Shown: piece by piece, positions 11,501 through 26,900 of the stretch | Layout of the letters: every line of letters starts with the position of its first letter | Position numbering within the stretch: the stretch's first letter is position 1 | Assembly: GCF_024868665.1 (NCBI RefSeq) | Contig: NC_079894.1 | Coordinates: forward strand, 7,335,623 to 7,399,622 | Direction of reading: 5' to 3' | Length of the DNA stretch: 64,000 bases | DNA from: Triplophysa rosa | Lineage: Eukaryota > Chordata > Actinopteri > Cypriniformes > Nemacheilidae | Notes under the pieces: model-generated | Database searches by the model: none | Told to the model about the DNA's origin: nothing | The model's input: only the letters and a program-made list of their open reading frames with translations | Program-made: the position numbers and the translations under genes

Positions 11501-14500
11501 CCAGGGGTATAAAGATAAATATAGTTCCCTCTGACCTACATAACCCACATCCCATTACCGCATGTTGAAAATGTGATTTCCATTTCCTGCAAATTAAAGT
11601 CTTGCAAGTACAAGTTTATAACTCACATTAAGCCATATGTCTGGTTCCTACATCAGACATATGGCTTTAAGGGACAGTTTCATCATTTTTCCTCAATCTC
11701 ATGTTGTTCTTAAAGTGATAGTTCACCCCAAATGAAAAACCTTCCATCATTACTCACCCTCATTCTGTGCATGTACTGTACGACTTTCTTTCTTCTGCAG
11801 AACACAAAAGAAGATATTTTAAAGAATGTTGGTAACCAAACAATATTGGACCCCATTGACTTCTGTTGTATGGACACAAAACCACTGAGACTTTTGTGTT
11901 CCACTGAAGAAACATTAGGATGACAGAGTGTGTGGTGTAGTAAGGGACTCCAGCCCTTACCATGAACCTTCTGTCTGGCTGCATGCACACAAACTCACTT
12001 CTACACTGGCACAATATGTGCTGGCCATCATCTCGTGCATACTTCATAGCTCTACAGCAGAGTCGACCATCTGCTTCAACCATTCCCCTCAGGAGATGAA
12101 GGAGAAAAAAATCAGAGAAACGAGGCGATGGTTGGAGAGCAGAACAGCTTGAGCTTGCTGCTTGCTTGAGCTTGAGCTTGCAATGTGAACTTGTGTTTGT
12201 GCCCCTTTTTGCCATTGGATCCCATAGCAATGTTTAGTGAGCAATAAGCTGCAACATGGGATGTTTAATGACAATGAGAAGTTGACGTTATCATTTGAAA
12301 CAGCAAGGCCTCTGTCGGGTGGGTGCATTTCAGTTAACTGAAGGTGAAGGTGTTTATTATTATAATTATATTCATTGATTTTTACACCCAAGCATTTTCG
12401 TTTAGTCTTTACTGTACCCTCTTATTAAAATCAATGTCATGCACAACCTTTTATGTTATGACAAGCTCCAGCATATGTTAAGCTAAAAAATGTAGGGCAG
12501 TTGGGTCAGAGGGTAAATATCCAAATACCCGGTGGAATATATTTAATTTAAAGAATTGGTTAGGTAGTTGTATTATGTAATAATATATGCAATGCCTTAA
12601 TACTTTCAGACCCAAGGTTACCAATCCTCCTTTTGGAAATAAAATACTAAAAAGAATACATCCGACCTAAGCTACATACAAATGCAGGTCAAAATGAAAT
12701 CTAGATTAGACATGTTATAGAGCAGACATCATTCTCATGTTTCTTGTTTTTATACAAGAAAAAAATGAATGTGAAGAAATTAATAAAAGACCCATCCTAT
12801 ATATATTTTTTTCAAATAAATGTTCTTAATCCGATGATCAACTGCTCTGTACTGTAAAAGGTGAAGCCCTGTTATTGCAATGCTAAAATAAATAACTTTA
12901 TATAACTATACAAGTTATTTATTTATATACATACTGTAACGGTCTACAGGTTATATTAAACACTATAAACTAAATAAACACTCAACCTTTTTACTTTTTT
13001 ATAATAATTACTTTCCATAAAACTGTATTAAAATGTTTTTTTAATAAATGTTTAAAATTACGTGTGATTTTTGGATTTTTTCATAATTATTATGTTATAT
13101 AGACATTCCTAATGATTACGTCTATATAAACACACTCTAGATGTATACACATATGCAGACATAAACACGCGTGTATGCATAAATACCACGCAGAACCTGC
13201 CAGCTAGTGACAACGGGGGAATTTCAATTGCATATGATGTGTGAAACTGTGAGACGTACAGATTTATTATTCGAAAATACAATGTTCCCTTTTTAAACGG
13301 ACAAGACTAGTGGGAGTGAGAGAAAATATGCAAACAGATACCTCAATCCGCCAAAACAAATAAACACACGGCAGTGTTGAGCCCCAGAGAATGTCATAGA
13401 GATTGCACCCAGCCCATTGAGAGCAGACACCACCTGCCAGGACACATTCATTTTTTCAAAAAAAGCAAAATGTTCATGTTAAACAGGTTCTTAGTATTCA
13501 GCTAGTAGCCACAAAGCAGAGACGGGGAGTAAATAAAGCCAACTGAAACAGACACTGATGCAGAACCGGGCAAAGCCCTTCCTTTTGTACTCTGGGTTGA
13601 TTTTCTATTAAACAACAGATAGTCAGCCCTTTCTAGTGAAGGTGTGAAACATTGGCTGTGTTAAGCATCAGCCACATTTAAATGGGGAAGTCTACCAAGT
13701 GCACAAATGTGCAGAGTAATTCTCAGCTAAGAGGATCAGACACAATCATGCAAGTTAGTATTATACTTTAATAGAGATGGGAGGGAACACTAGCCTGGGG
13801 CAATTTCTCACCTAGGCATTACACGGCAAGGAAGAGAAAAACAAATTCAGCCTACTACAATGCTGAAAGGCAAAATACAGCCCACTGCAGATTTCTACTA
13901 TATTACACTACAATTATTCTGCAAGAATAAGACTTGGCAACATTACAATATACTACATTTTTATAGAAAAGCATAGATGAAAAATTAAAACCTAAAAGAA
14001 GTTGTTAAAAAAATGGTAAGAAAATGTTAAATGTATTTAACGATAATTATGTAGTGTTTGCAATGCACAATAAAAAAAATGATTTTTTAAAATGGAATTT
14101 TCATGTACTTTTGAAATGTGGTAAAAATGTTGAATTACAGAAATAGACTGCAAATTTACAAGTTGGGTGTAAAAAAAATTTTTCTGACGCCCCAGTTGCC
14201 AGGATATTACCGTTTTTTCAGATTTGTTTTACACTTGACTATGGTGGCACATCGAATCTCATTGGTTCTCGACGAAATGCATGATGACTAATCGTGAAAC
14301 ACAAGAAAAAAATGAAGTTATCGACATCAAATGTATTTCAAACATCTAAATAATCTCAAAATATAAATTCTTCTTTCACAAAGAAATTGTTTCACTTCAG
14401 AGAACATTTACTAACCCTCTGGAGTCGTATGGTTTACATCAGAAGGATCACATCAGAAGACATTTATTAACCGTCTTTGGAGTTGGATGCACATTTTGGT

Positions 14501-17500
14501 GCTCTGGTGCTATTTAATAGCATTACAAAGCCAGGAAGAGCCAAGATATTATTTTAATGTCCAGTATATGAAATTTAGCAGCATCTAGTGGTGAGGTTGC
14601 GAATTGCAACCAACGGCTAACTTCACCGCTCCCCCTCCCTCTCAAAGCACTATGGTAGCTGACACAGAACTAAGATGTCGTCAATGTTTTCGCTTCTTTG
14701 CTGAAGGAGATAACGTGTTCACGAAATGTGCTCCGTAGAGCAGTTTGTCCGTTTACGGCTACTGTAGAAACAACATGTTGAATTCCATGTAAGGGGACCC
14801 GCGGTGTATGTAGGTAGAAATAGCTCATTCTAAGATAATAAAAGCATAACCCTTCATTATGTAAGGTTTTTACACACCTCTGAAGACATAGTTATGTATA
14901 TTAGTGTATATAGCATTTCTGTCAATAGATCCTCCAGATAATTACACATTGGACCTTAATACAACTGTGATTGCTTATAAATTACGCCATAATTTTCATT
15001 TTGGGTGAACTATCTTTTTAAACTGTAAGACTTTTCTGGGTTTTATAACTGTGATGCTCACAGCAGAAGATATGAGTCTCCACCAGCCCTCTAGCCTAAA
15101 TCCTCGACACTACCACTCTCCTACAGAGCGAAAGTGGCTCTCTAAACCTGGAGTATAGGATTATCTGAGAATGATTCAATCACACATATGAAAACTCTAC
15201 TCTTTGTGCTAAGGACACAGCACTTTATGTTAAACCTAGGAAGCAATACCGATATGCAAGAGTGCAACACAGACACACAACACGGTGCTAAAACATTATT
15301 ACATAGCATCGTAATCCTATCAAAACCTTCATGTGATACACACAAACAGAGGATTAGCGATCAGAGAAAGATGAGAGAGTTGAAAGAATGACCATGCGGG
15401 GGATTACTGTTTATCCAACCTAAAAACTTCAACTCTGAAGATACCACAGGAAGACAAACCGCCATCAGAGATCCACTGCTTCACTGGAGGGCACAATCGT
15501 CCCAGAGGGCCCAGTGGGAGAAAGACTTAATGAGCAATTACACATAATAAATAAACGCACAGTGAAGCATCCATGAAGCAATTCTGTGTAAATTGGCTGG
15601 GTTTCATGCTGGATATCTGAGGGATGGCGGTGTATACTGGCGCTATGTTGAGTCTCATGGGTCAGCGGCTTCTGTTGTTGCTGACGGAGCACTACGGAAC
15701 AAACCGTATACACAGCTGGAACAGATGCTAGTCACCATTTTAACCTCTACAATGATGATATAGATGTTCACACGCACACACATAATCACACACTCTGGAA
15801 CGCTCGACTGCAGACAAACCACGGCACATTTATCCTGCACCAAATAGGCTCCATCCTGGGACAAGCACGCTGCAGTTTGGCACATTCAAACTGGGACAAA
15901 CACCCTCCAGCCGAATTCAACTTGACATGAACAAACACCACCTCTGTGGAAATTGAAGCAAATGGTTACGAAGCACAGAGCGGCAAAAGGGGGTGGGGGG
16001 GGCGTTAAATTGGGATATACACTGTAGACGAGCGGTACATCATAACAAGTAGGACACGGTTTAAGCTCACCGCAGAGTAGTTCAGCTCAAGCCTAGCTGT
16101 ACTTTAACAATTCACTCACATATTGATAATATTAAGAAAATGATTTGTTTATCCACCGGGGTAATTGAGTGTACCGTGCGAGTCTCTGAAGCGAAGCATC
16201 CATATTTATCACTCAGAATGTAGGTTTATTGATTTTATTTTTGAGATACAATTGAGAGAGATATTTCCCACTTGCTTTGTTGGAATTTCCAAGTCCACGC
16301 CTCGTTCAAGAGAGCAATATACACTCACGTCCCTCACATCAGTCTAAGATGCAAATCCAAATTAATTCTGACTTGGATCTTTCGAATGTCAGCGCAACAA
16401 AAGATTCTGTTACTGGTAGGGAGGAGTTTTTCCCTTCGCACTTTTTACGCTTCTTATTTTGTCAAAGACAGCATGAAAGCTTTTCAACAAAATGAGGGCG
16501 CTTCAATTATGGTCTCCAGAGGGTTGCACAATAAATTGGGAGTTCCTTTGTTAGCCAAAATGTTGTTTTATGAAACTGTATCTGCGTTTCTTACGGGCTA
16601 TTGTGGAGTGACTCATGCACTGATGACTTTGTACTTGCAGAGACAGTCGGAAATATTCTACTGGAGGCTTTCATATTCATTGACATCTCAAAACATCATT
16701 ACTGCATTCAGCGCTCAGAGAAGATATCGGGACACTTAAAGGGATAGTTTGGTGTCATTTCAAACCTGTATGACTTTTTACAGAACACAAAAGAGGATAT
16801 TTTGAAGAATGTTGGTAACCAAACATCATCGGCCCCCATTGACTTCCACTTTATGGACTCGAATCTGAGAAATTTCTTTTGTTTTTTTTGTGTTCCATAA
16901 AAGTCATACAGGTTTGGAACAACTTGAGAGTGAATAAATGATGACAGAAATTTCATTTTTGGGTGAACTCCCTTTAATGGAGTGTTCCCAGCTGACAACG
17001 TGAAAAGAAAAAAAACATTGCAGATATAAAAAAGATCTCTTGTCTTGCTCATAACTTGGCTTTTAAATAAATCTTTAAAACAGGTGATATACATTGATAA
17101 CATAAGCCTTTCCCTACCAATTTTGGGGTCAACAGTGAAGAAAGGCTGCCCCTGTAGAATACTGTAGACAATCTTGGCACTGTTTCCATAGGTGGGGTCA
17201 TCAGCATCTGTGGCAGTGACTTGGAATACTGAAGTTCCTGTTTGCACAAAAAACATTTAAGTACAAGTATTTCCTTTTTCGAAGTAACAAAAATCCAAAC
17301 GGTCAAAATCATTCAAATTATCACGCCAATATAAAGATTTTCACCCAGCTTCAATCATGCATATCGCAAGCACACTACACTTCCTTCGCAATATTCACTT
17401 CTTGTATGACTTGGCTTTTTTTCACTATTCAAGTGATTCATCTCATGGCTCATTGACCTGCACTGGGTTGAATTCACCTGTCATAAGCCTCTGCTTCAAG

Positions 17501-20500
17501 CCTTGAAGCATCCAATGCAATTATGAAGTGTGGCTTTTGGATGGTCGAGATAGCACTGCTATAGACCAAGCCACATTCTTGGTGTATAAAAGAAGAGCAC
17601 AAAAGAAGAAATGAATCTGGCTCTAGAATAGCCACTCTTAAAAGTGCAGAGGTCAGCCTATATCTATGATGCCAGTGATTAATCCATCACCAGTTGGCGA
17701 GTGGAGACAGCGAGCTCACCAGCTCAGTGGTGATGTTTGTGTTATATTTCATAGGATTTAATAGTGCGCTATATCATTGTGATAATGAAATGAGGAGGGA
17801 ATGAGATTAAAGAGATTCTAGACCACAAGTGACCTGTTCCCAGTGGAAAGATTGAGCAGACAGGTTGAGGGATAATAATTCCACAGCTCATTGGCTAATG
17901 TCCAGCCGATTGATTTGGATTGGAAGGAAGAACTTCCCTGACAGTCCATTCTCTGCATTACTGATGTGCATGGACATTGATGCAGACTTGCAAGCTCTGC
18001 ATGTGGAATACTCTCCATATTAGGTAGGACAGCATCTATTTTACATTGATATTTCACACAAAGATATACGTTTATGTGAAGATAAACACAGCAGATAATG
18101 CGCTGATGTTCCTTTTGGTTTGGAAGCTATGCGATTAACGGTTTTTATGAAGGATATTGGTACAAATTTTAGATTATTAGGTTGAAGTGTGATACACAGA
18201 AACCAGAGGGTCGCTGTGAGTATTTTTTCAACTTCAGAACAACAGACAATACATTCTATCCCCTTGAGAGGCTTTCCATGAGAAACAATAGCTTTAATAA
18301 ATCCCACTATAAATCCAGCTCAGCCAACCAGCAGCATGAGATGACTTCAGACCCAGGCCAGAAATGAGACACTGCAGGGCTTTTTCTGAAAGTGATGACC
18401 CAGCAAATAAAACCTACGCTTTTCTGACAAAATGTTCTGCTGTTACACCTCCCAAAGCCCAGAGTTCCTGACTGTTGGCTCACCGGTGTCTGCCATCTCA
18501 GGCACAGAGGCTGAAAAGGGGCCGTCTGGGAACTTGGGGGCGTTGTCGTTCACATCCTGCACCTTGATGATGAATTCAGACTCCGGTTCCACAGCTCTGT
18601 TGGTCAGGCGGTCGATGGCCCGAGCGTGGAGGACGTAATGGCTCTTCTTTTCCCTGTCAAGACTTTTCTTAGCATGAATGTCGCCTGTCATCTCGTTGAT
18701 TATGAATATGGTACCGGCACCTTCTCCGGAGAGGAGATACTTGACCGAGCCATCACCTTTGTCTGAGTTTGAGTGTAACTGTAAGAGAAAAGAGAAGATG
18801 TATTTTTTATGGTCTCTCAATAGGACTGTTCAAATGTAAATGCTCTGTGGTGTTTAAAGGACACAATTACTTTGACAAAATCACTGTCTATACTAGCATA
18901 AACCAAACAACAAAGCCAAATAAAAAATCAAGCGGATAACGTTCGTTCGCACAGTCAAGCTCGCATCGGTTTATATCATCTCATCTACTTTAAGAAATAT
19001 GACGCTATCACAGCTTACGTTTCAAATTAATTCAGCTACCAGCAGCTTATTGCATTGCTCAGGAGCAAATGACCCTCCTCTGTCCCAACTCCACCTCACA
19101 TTTACAATCAGGACTCGACTTTCTGATATTACTTTTCATAAGTCTCAATTGCATTTCAATTATGATTTACACTTAAATGTCATTAAGAACTACAGTAATG
19201 ACATGTTCGTTCTGTTCCGTTTACCCTAAGGGGGGTTATCGCTGCACTACATGCTCTTATTCATGCTGGTGGCATTGATTGGACAGGGAGTTTCCTCCAT
19301 TGTGGAGGTAAACTGTTGCCCATGCTTCGGGCCCTTTTTGTAAAACTTACAGTGAAGACAATTTTTTTTTCATGATTTTAAGAAAATCAGAAATCAAAGG
19401 AGATAAATTATTAAGGTTAAAAGATTTTTCATGACTGTTACATGCTGAACATGAGAATGTCCTATATTCTGAGAAAAATTTCTGAAGAAATTACTATATA
19501 AATAAATTAAACCTATAGTACACTCCTTTGCTATTATTCCTGTTTTCTGTGACACTATATATTTATGAAAGATGTTTTTATTTATTTGTAAAAATGGCAC
19601 TGTACTCAGCTACATTGATATTTGAGACTAAAACCTTTTGCTCTTGTCTACAACATGTAAACCATACTGTATGGTAAACAGAAATGTGACCCTGTACTAC
19701 AAAACCAGTCATAAGAGGCAATTTTTTAAAGTTTCAGCTAAACACTGAAAATTAAGCTTTTCGTGGATTTATGGTTGTTAGGCTAGAACAATATTTGGCT
19801 GAGGTAAATCTATTTGAAAATTCAATTCAATTTTATTTATATAGCACTTTTCACAATGTGCATTGTTCCAAAGCCGCTTTACAGGACAACATAAGAAAAA
19901 CACAAAAACACAAAAAAGGTCAAACACAGCACAGTGCATGGTGTTTATAAAACAAGCAAGATTATTCTAGCAAATAATATCGAATAAATGCAGTCTCCTG
20001 GTGGTTATTTAGCATATTATGTATTAAGTGAAAGCTTAGCTGAAAAGATGTGTCTTTAATCTAGATTTAAATTTGGAGAGTGTGTCTTACCCTCGAATAG
20101 TATCGGGAAGGCTATTCCAGAGTTTAGGTGCTACGTATGAGAAAGCTCTACCCCCTTTGGTGGATTTAGTTATTCTAGGTGTTATCAAAAGTCTGGAGTT
20201 TTGAGATCTTAGAGAGCGTGATGGGTTGTAGTGTGGTAGAAGATCTGTTATGTAGGTAGGGGCTAAACCGTTTAGGGCTTTATAAGTAATTAAAAGAACT
20301 TTAAAGTCAATACGACACTTAATGGGTAGCCAGTGAAGGGATGATAAAACTGGGGTTATGTGATGGTATTTTCTGGACCTGGTTAGAACTCTGGCAGCTG
20401 CATTCTGAACTAACTGTAGTTTGTTTATTGATGATGCAGGACAACCACTAATTAGTGCATTACAGTAGTCAAGTCTTGAGGTCACAAATGCATGAATAAG

Positions 20501-23500
20501 CATCTCCGCGTCAGCAACACATTGAATTTTTCGTAATTTGGCAACATTTCTAAGGTGGAAGAAGGCTGTTTTTGTGACATTTGAGATGTGATTTCCAAAT
20601 GACAGGTTGTTGTCTAATATAACGCCTATAGGTCTTTAACTGTATTTCTTGGAGTAACAGTGCAGCCTTCAATTTGCAGCTTACCACTGTAATGATGTTG
20701 GGGAAAGTAGATGAACCCAAAGGCCGATATTCTAAGCTTTACATAGATACCAAACTTGAGTGGGTAATTCCCAAAAAGCGGTCAGCAAGCAAGTGAAGTC
20801 TGTAGGCGTGCTTCTGGCCATTCTTGTTCGCGATTTTGTTGCATCCTCTCACAAAAATAAAGTTTTGACATTTATATAATAAGAAATTTACTAAATATCT
20901 TTATTGAACATGATCTTTATTTAATATACCAACGATTTTTGGTATAAACCGAAAAAAAATCATTTTGATGCATACTATGTATTATTGGCTATTGCTACAA
21001 ATGCTACTTTTGACTGGTTTTGTTGTCCAGGTTCACATATTTCCTAATCCCACCACATTCAATTAGTTATGAAATAGGAGATTCCCTTACAAAATATTGC
21101 ATTCACTGCCTTGAGCTAAGAATCTACTGTAATGCCATAAACCCAAGCAAGTTATAATTTGGTTACTGACTACAATGGTTTTTCCCATGTATCTGATGAT
21201 TCCTTTTGGTACATATAGGTATATGTTTGTTTTATATTTATGATACCCATTTGTAACTTATGTTTACAGATGAACATCATGAAGGGGCAGTTCTATTTAA
21301 CTGCTTGAGTAAGGCAGTGAAGATGTATGTTGGATGAGCCCCACCTAGTCTGAGAAACAGCTATTTTCAGGCCACTTATCCAACAATAAATGCTGTCATT
21401 TCAGTCACTAATGATCACTAATGTGGCTTCACAAAAAAGGCAATGAGTCTGAGCCAAAGGAAGAAAAAATACGGAGCAGCAGGAATTGGCAGAGCATGGC
21501 CCTTGGTGTGAAAATAAAAAAAACACATTACTTGGCATGTTCTGAGTTGCTATTCAAGCAGCTTTCCTTTTTCCCCACAGTGTTCCCATAATTCTTGGCA
21601 GCTCCTGTAATCCCACTGCAGTGAGCAATTAGTCAGAATGACGTTCACCTTCCAAACCTTTCCCCCCTGGCTAAGAGGGACATTCACCTTCACAGATATA
21701 TATGGCAGGCAGACCTGATACTCCACTGTTTCTGGGGTTATTACTTTATCTACAAAGCTGGTCACAGCTGCAATGCAGCAATGCACATATTAACACACTT
21801 GTATACACACAGATCTATACCCAGACTCCACGCCTTTTACTGTGTTAGTGTATTGTCATGTTCACCTGCTGCAATATGAAGAATCTTCCAAGAAATGGAA
21901 GACTTTTATTTTGCCACAGCTTTACTGTATGTGTGCCATTAGTTTGCTTTAAGGATAATAATTTGCATTCTTTGTGGTAATGAAATTATGTCATTAACAC
22001 TTCAAATTGCTAAAATCGTTTAAATCGATGAACATACATAAAAGTTTTACCTCAAATGAACCGTTTTAATGTTTTGAGTACAGTTTCCTTTTTTTTAATG
22101 AGCAGATTATTCTGTTCGAGGATACAGTTTATTATTCAACTCTTTAATCAGAGGATTAATTAACAGAGACTACATGGAAATGTTCCTATTTCTATTTATT
22201 ATGCATTTTCAAATGATTTTTTACAAACTACAATGATTGAGAATATTATGCACTTAAAGGTGCACAATCCCTTTGTCTTTAACAGAAAGGTGTATCATTT
22301 TGGTACATGCATCGTGAGGATGATAAATTGAAGCCCAGCCCATTTTAGGCACTAACATGGAAACACTAACGTGGTTTAAGTTATGGGTAAAAACAGCAAC
22401 CCCAAACAATGTGAAGGACCCCTTAGTGAGTACAAAATGCCATTTCATTTTCACATTTTTATATTGACTGAAGACACAAATTATGAAAACGTCATTGCTA
22501 TACTTTGCTATTATAAAAGATCATTTTCATATAACATTTTAAGTCCTTAAACTTTCAAATGATATATTGGCTGTCGAGTTCATTTATTCTTACTGTTAAA
22601 CACACAATTGAAAGTAAATTAACACATAAACGAGCACTCATCTGTCTTAAAGAGGCTGCAAGTCAAGATGATAGAAAAAGAGAGCAGAATTGAGTAAACA
22701 CTAGACAAGTGCATTGACTGGTCCAGCAAAAGTTGCGGTGATACCGAACACACCACTACCAGGTAAGAAAAAGAGGAGAAACCTGTCTGACAGACATAGA
22801 TTCAAATGTGAATGCAGACAGCCTAGAAAACACAACACATCAAATGTGATTATAAATGAGAGCAAACACTTGATCACAATGAAAACTCATTAATCTATAG
22901 GAAACAAACTAGGCATGTTGAACACCTTGCATTCTAAGCAGATCGAGTCCTGTTTGGAATACACAAAGAATATTGATATCCAAAAGTACAAGACCACATT
23001 AAAAATCTGGGATTCAGGAAATAAGGAAAATGCTGGTTTATTTTAACAAACGTTGGGTCATACAGTTAACCTATGCAGTGATGTTTTATCCCATTGTTGA
23101 GTCAAATATAAAAACAAAAACAAAGAATTTGTTGGGTTTATCCCTTTTGTAATTATTGAATAAAAGCCATTTTATTTCTGCATAACATTCTGCATGGCCT
23201 ATTTAAGTGGAATAATCCACAGATATTCGGTTTTAAGTCTTTGCGTGTGTATGAAAATGTAAAGAGACTTTGAAAAATTATTACCCCACATTGTCAAAAT
23301 AAGTCCCTCATAAGAATTACCTTCAGACTGGGACCAGCAGTATTTGACAACATTATCAACATCATAACAATGCCTACATTAAGAATACAGCAGACACACT
23401 CTCAAAAGCCAAGGCTGAGACAAAGGGTTGGCGGTTACGGCCTCTGCAGACCTGAGAGCACAGGTTGCCTCGTGCGCGGCTTGATAAACTGCCCACGCTA

Positions 23501-23869
23501 CGAGAAGGAAGGGACTGATTAAATCAGGACTCAGCCTCTGCTGCTAACCGCAAATTAAAGCCGGCGTACTGATGGAAAGGTCAATTTTACACTGCACCAA
23601 GAGCCCTTCACGTCAGAATAATATAAGGAAACGTGCCTGGGCAGCACAGAGTTTGGTAATTTGCCATTAGCGAGAGGGAGGTGAGCGGTTTTATGTAATC
23701 CTCCATCTTAAAATCTGTGACGACACATAATCATCAACCACACTGACTCTGACCAGTTCAGTGCAGTGGACCGATGTATTCCTCTATAGCGATGTCCTCT
23801 TCACTGCAGACCTTCTCTAACTAGACCATTTATCATACGTTCACACTATGTGCAATCAATCTTCTGATT

Positions 23870-23914
<45 letters not shown>

Positions 23915-26900
23915 TCTTGAGTGTCAGCAGCTTGCTTGCTCTTTATTACAGATCAAAGCTTAAGCTGTTTGTGTATGTGTGCATCTCTTTCTGTCTTTTT
24001 CTCCCTCTCGCTCTCTTTGGATGTGTGTGCGCAAAAAAAACGCATGAAAAGGGAGCATATTTACCATAGCAGTAGTCTACAGTATAAAAACAAATTGTAT
24101 CTGCTAGGCAAAAATACACTAAACAAATATTTTCTCTCATCTTTTCTCAGACTAAAAGAGTGCTGGAGTGCTCGCTGGCAACATTTTGACGTTATTCATT
24201 CAATATAAAAGAGTTGAGACAAAAATCAAAGAACAGGTGAATCGAGCACCGGGAGAGTGGGCATTTCCAAAGTCCGTTTAAGGAAGTCGTGCCACTCGGC
24301 GGCCATGTTTGCAACGCCTCTGGGCAGCTATTTACTGTACACATCATAGCATGTCCACACTCCCATCTACGTGAATGGGGTAGGCAGATATTTCTAAAAT
24401 CGCTGGCAAAAATGACAATTAAACAGCATATTTACAATCAATAATTAAACATGACATGAACTATAACAATGTTGGTTTGCTAAATTGTGCTAAAAATCAC
24501 CCTTTTCTGTGGTCGCCTCATCTACTGCGCACAGGCTGGCAAGCGCCTCACGAGAGCCCCGCCCCAGAGAATCACCATTCTTTATTGATTGACGATTGGC
24601 TTGTTTTACTGGAAGGCAGGACTTTTTTCACTAGAGCGGCCATATTGATCGTTGCATTCCTCGTCATTTATTGTAATGGCAGTGGCACATCTTGTTAATG
24701 TTAATATCTTTGATATTTCTCATTCAGCCAGAAACCTTGTCTGCAATTTGACAGTACGTCAGTAACCCATAGATACCACAGATGTAGTACATGTATGATT
24801 TGTACAATGCCGGTTTTATGACAGATGCCAAAAAATAATTTAAATTTAATTTGAAATTACAGTACTTACATATGGCTGATGTTCTTCTGCACATCACAAC
24901 AGAGTAATTTGAACAGTTGGTCTCATTAGTGCTCAAAGGTACAGTAATGAGACCAGGACCGTGTCATTAGAAATTTACAGCTCATGGTTCAACATTTCTT
25001 ATTAACCCTCGTGTTCTTCATCTAACTCCTTTCAATAGCTCAAACAAACACTGCTAAAATAGTTGACAGGTTCCCTGCTGAAAAAGCTGGTTTAACTGAA
25101 ACTGTCCTTCAGCCTGACCAGATCAAAACCAGTCTGCTAAACCAACTGAAAGCAGGCTGAGAGACTAGCTTAAACCAGCCAACCACCTTACACCGTGTTG
25201 TCAGATCTTCTGGCTGTTTGGACAGTGCTCCAAACATGTGGTGCAACTGGGAGATGCAAGTTCGAGTCCTGGCTTGGCATCCTTTACTGCTCCTGCTCCC
25301 CTCTCTCCTCCCAATAACTCCCTGTCTCTTTAAACTGTCCTGTAATTAATAAAGGCAAAAAGCCCCATATAAATGTAAAAAAATTACACTGTGTTTACAC
25401 CGCACTCAAGTGGCACGACACAATAAAAGATAACAGAACCCATTAAAATCAATGATGGTGTCCATGCTGGATATGGGGCACGATGCAACACGACAAATGC
25501 TTTGTTGTAAACAGGTTCTGTTGTATTTGGTTTCGTTGCTCACGTAGACATGGTGTTAGGCAGATTTTAGATGTTTTTTGACATCCCTAGTCAAATATTT
25601 TATAATGGTACCTAAAACGAGTTAGAGTTTACATACATGTCATTGTGTGGTTATATATTGCAGCATTACTTTCAATGTAAAAGATTTCAGACGGTCAATT
25701 TGGATATTCATAGATATATGTGTTTGCTTGTTTTCACATTTTTTTCGGTTTCCCCTGATTGTTCTTACCTGTGTCTGGTTAGCTTCATTAACCCTTGTGT
25801 ATTAATGCCATCTTGTTTCCTGTATGGATTTTTAGATCTTGTATTATTTTTAGTATGGTAACAGGAGGGGTCTTGGGTTATTCTTTGTGGCTTGTAAACT
25901 TGCTGTTTGAAGATTCAGGGCCCTATTTTAATAAGCACATGGTCTAAACCGCATGGTGCAGGTGCACTCAGGGCGTGACCAAGTCAACTTTTGCTAGTTT
26001 AACGACGGGAGAACAGTCGGCGCGCCCGGGCGCATGGTCTAAACAGGTTGTCCCGCGTCTCTTAATGAGTATGGGTGTTTTTTGGGCTTAACGTGCAGTA
26101 AACCAATCAGAGTCTCATCTCTCATTCCCTTTAAAGTGGCAGTCCGCAAGTTTTTTGGAGCAAAAATTAGCTAAAACCAATTATTGAGCAAGTACATTGA
26201 AAGAACGGTGTTTAAAACTGTGTCACTACCCTTGCTGGATTCACTACGGAAAGCTTGTAATAATGGTTTGTAATTTGCCCTGTAGGGTCGACTTTTCCGG
26301 AGATCCTTATATGGTGTCTTTCGTCTGTGCGTCATTTCGTCACATTCGTACAAAGAACGAAGATCCAGCGCATGTATGCTGCATGTACTCACAACTGTTG
26401 GGTAGGATTTCATACAACGTTTAGTATTATTTATGGCGGCGTTTAGTACTTTTACTTTTAAACGCCAAGCAGTGTTGACATCTGGGGATTCATCATTTGT
26501 GAAAAACAAGAAAGAACGAACTGAAGACGGTTTACAAAGAAACAGGGAATGTGATCGGACTCGTGCGAAAATTAATATTGGCAAAGCATTTCAAAGGTGG
26601 CGGGAACTCCGTTATCTGTGTTTATTATGCGCTACTGATGTACAGTTAAGATTCTCACCGCTGCACTGTCACAGGCCACGACTCAAAACATCAGACTCAT
26701 CCGCGCAGTTGAGCAGTGCCGAATCGCAACTCACGTAAAGAAATATCTCCGCACATCACCTGCAGTAGCAATTACAAACTGAGATGGCGACAAAGAGGCC
26801 AATCCTACGGACTGCCGCTTTAAGAGCCAGTTGCACTCACGCCATGGCGGATTCGCTATTTACATGGTGGAATTTGCAAGAGCAAAGACTGGACGCTTCC

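Larger units (their letters stand above)
11494..17117. other. Cadherin intron 4
   Basis: 5.6 kb. Holds a truncated copy of TTAA MITE family 2 (11710-11915), TTAA MITE family 1 copy B (14554-14959) with a solo right end of family 2 just beyond it (about 14990-15023), and a complete family 2 copy (16736-16977). The stretch 12.4-14.5 kb is very AT-rich. A short local CTTGAGCTTG repeat lies near 12150-12182. No exon or RNA gene is recognised. Confidence 0.6.

Noticed and set aside
26171..26584. 137-codon minus-strand frame in the nested TTAA element
   Set aside because: Overlaps the plus-strand frame with the recognisable motif and has no family resemblance.
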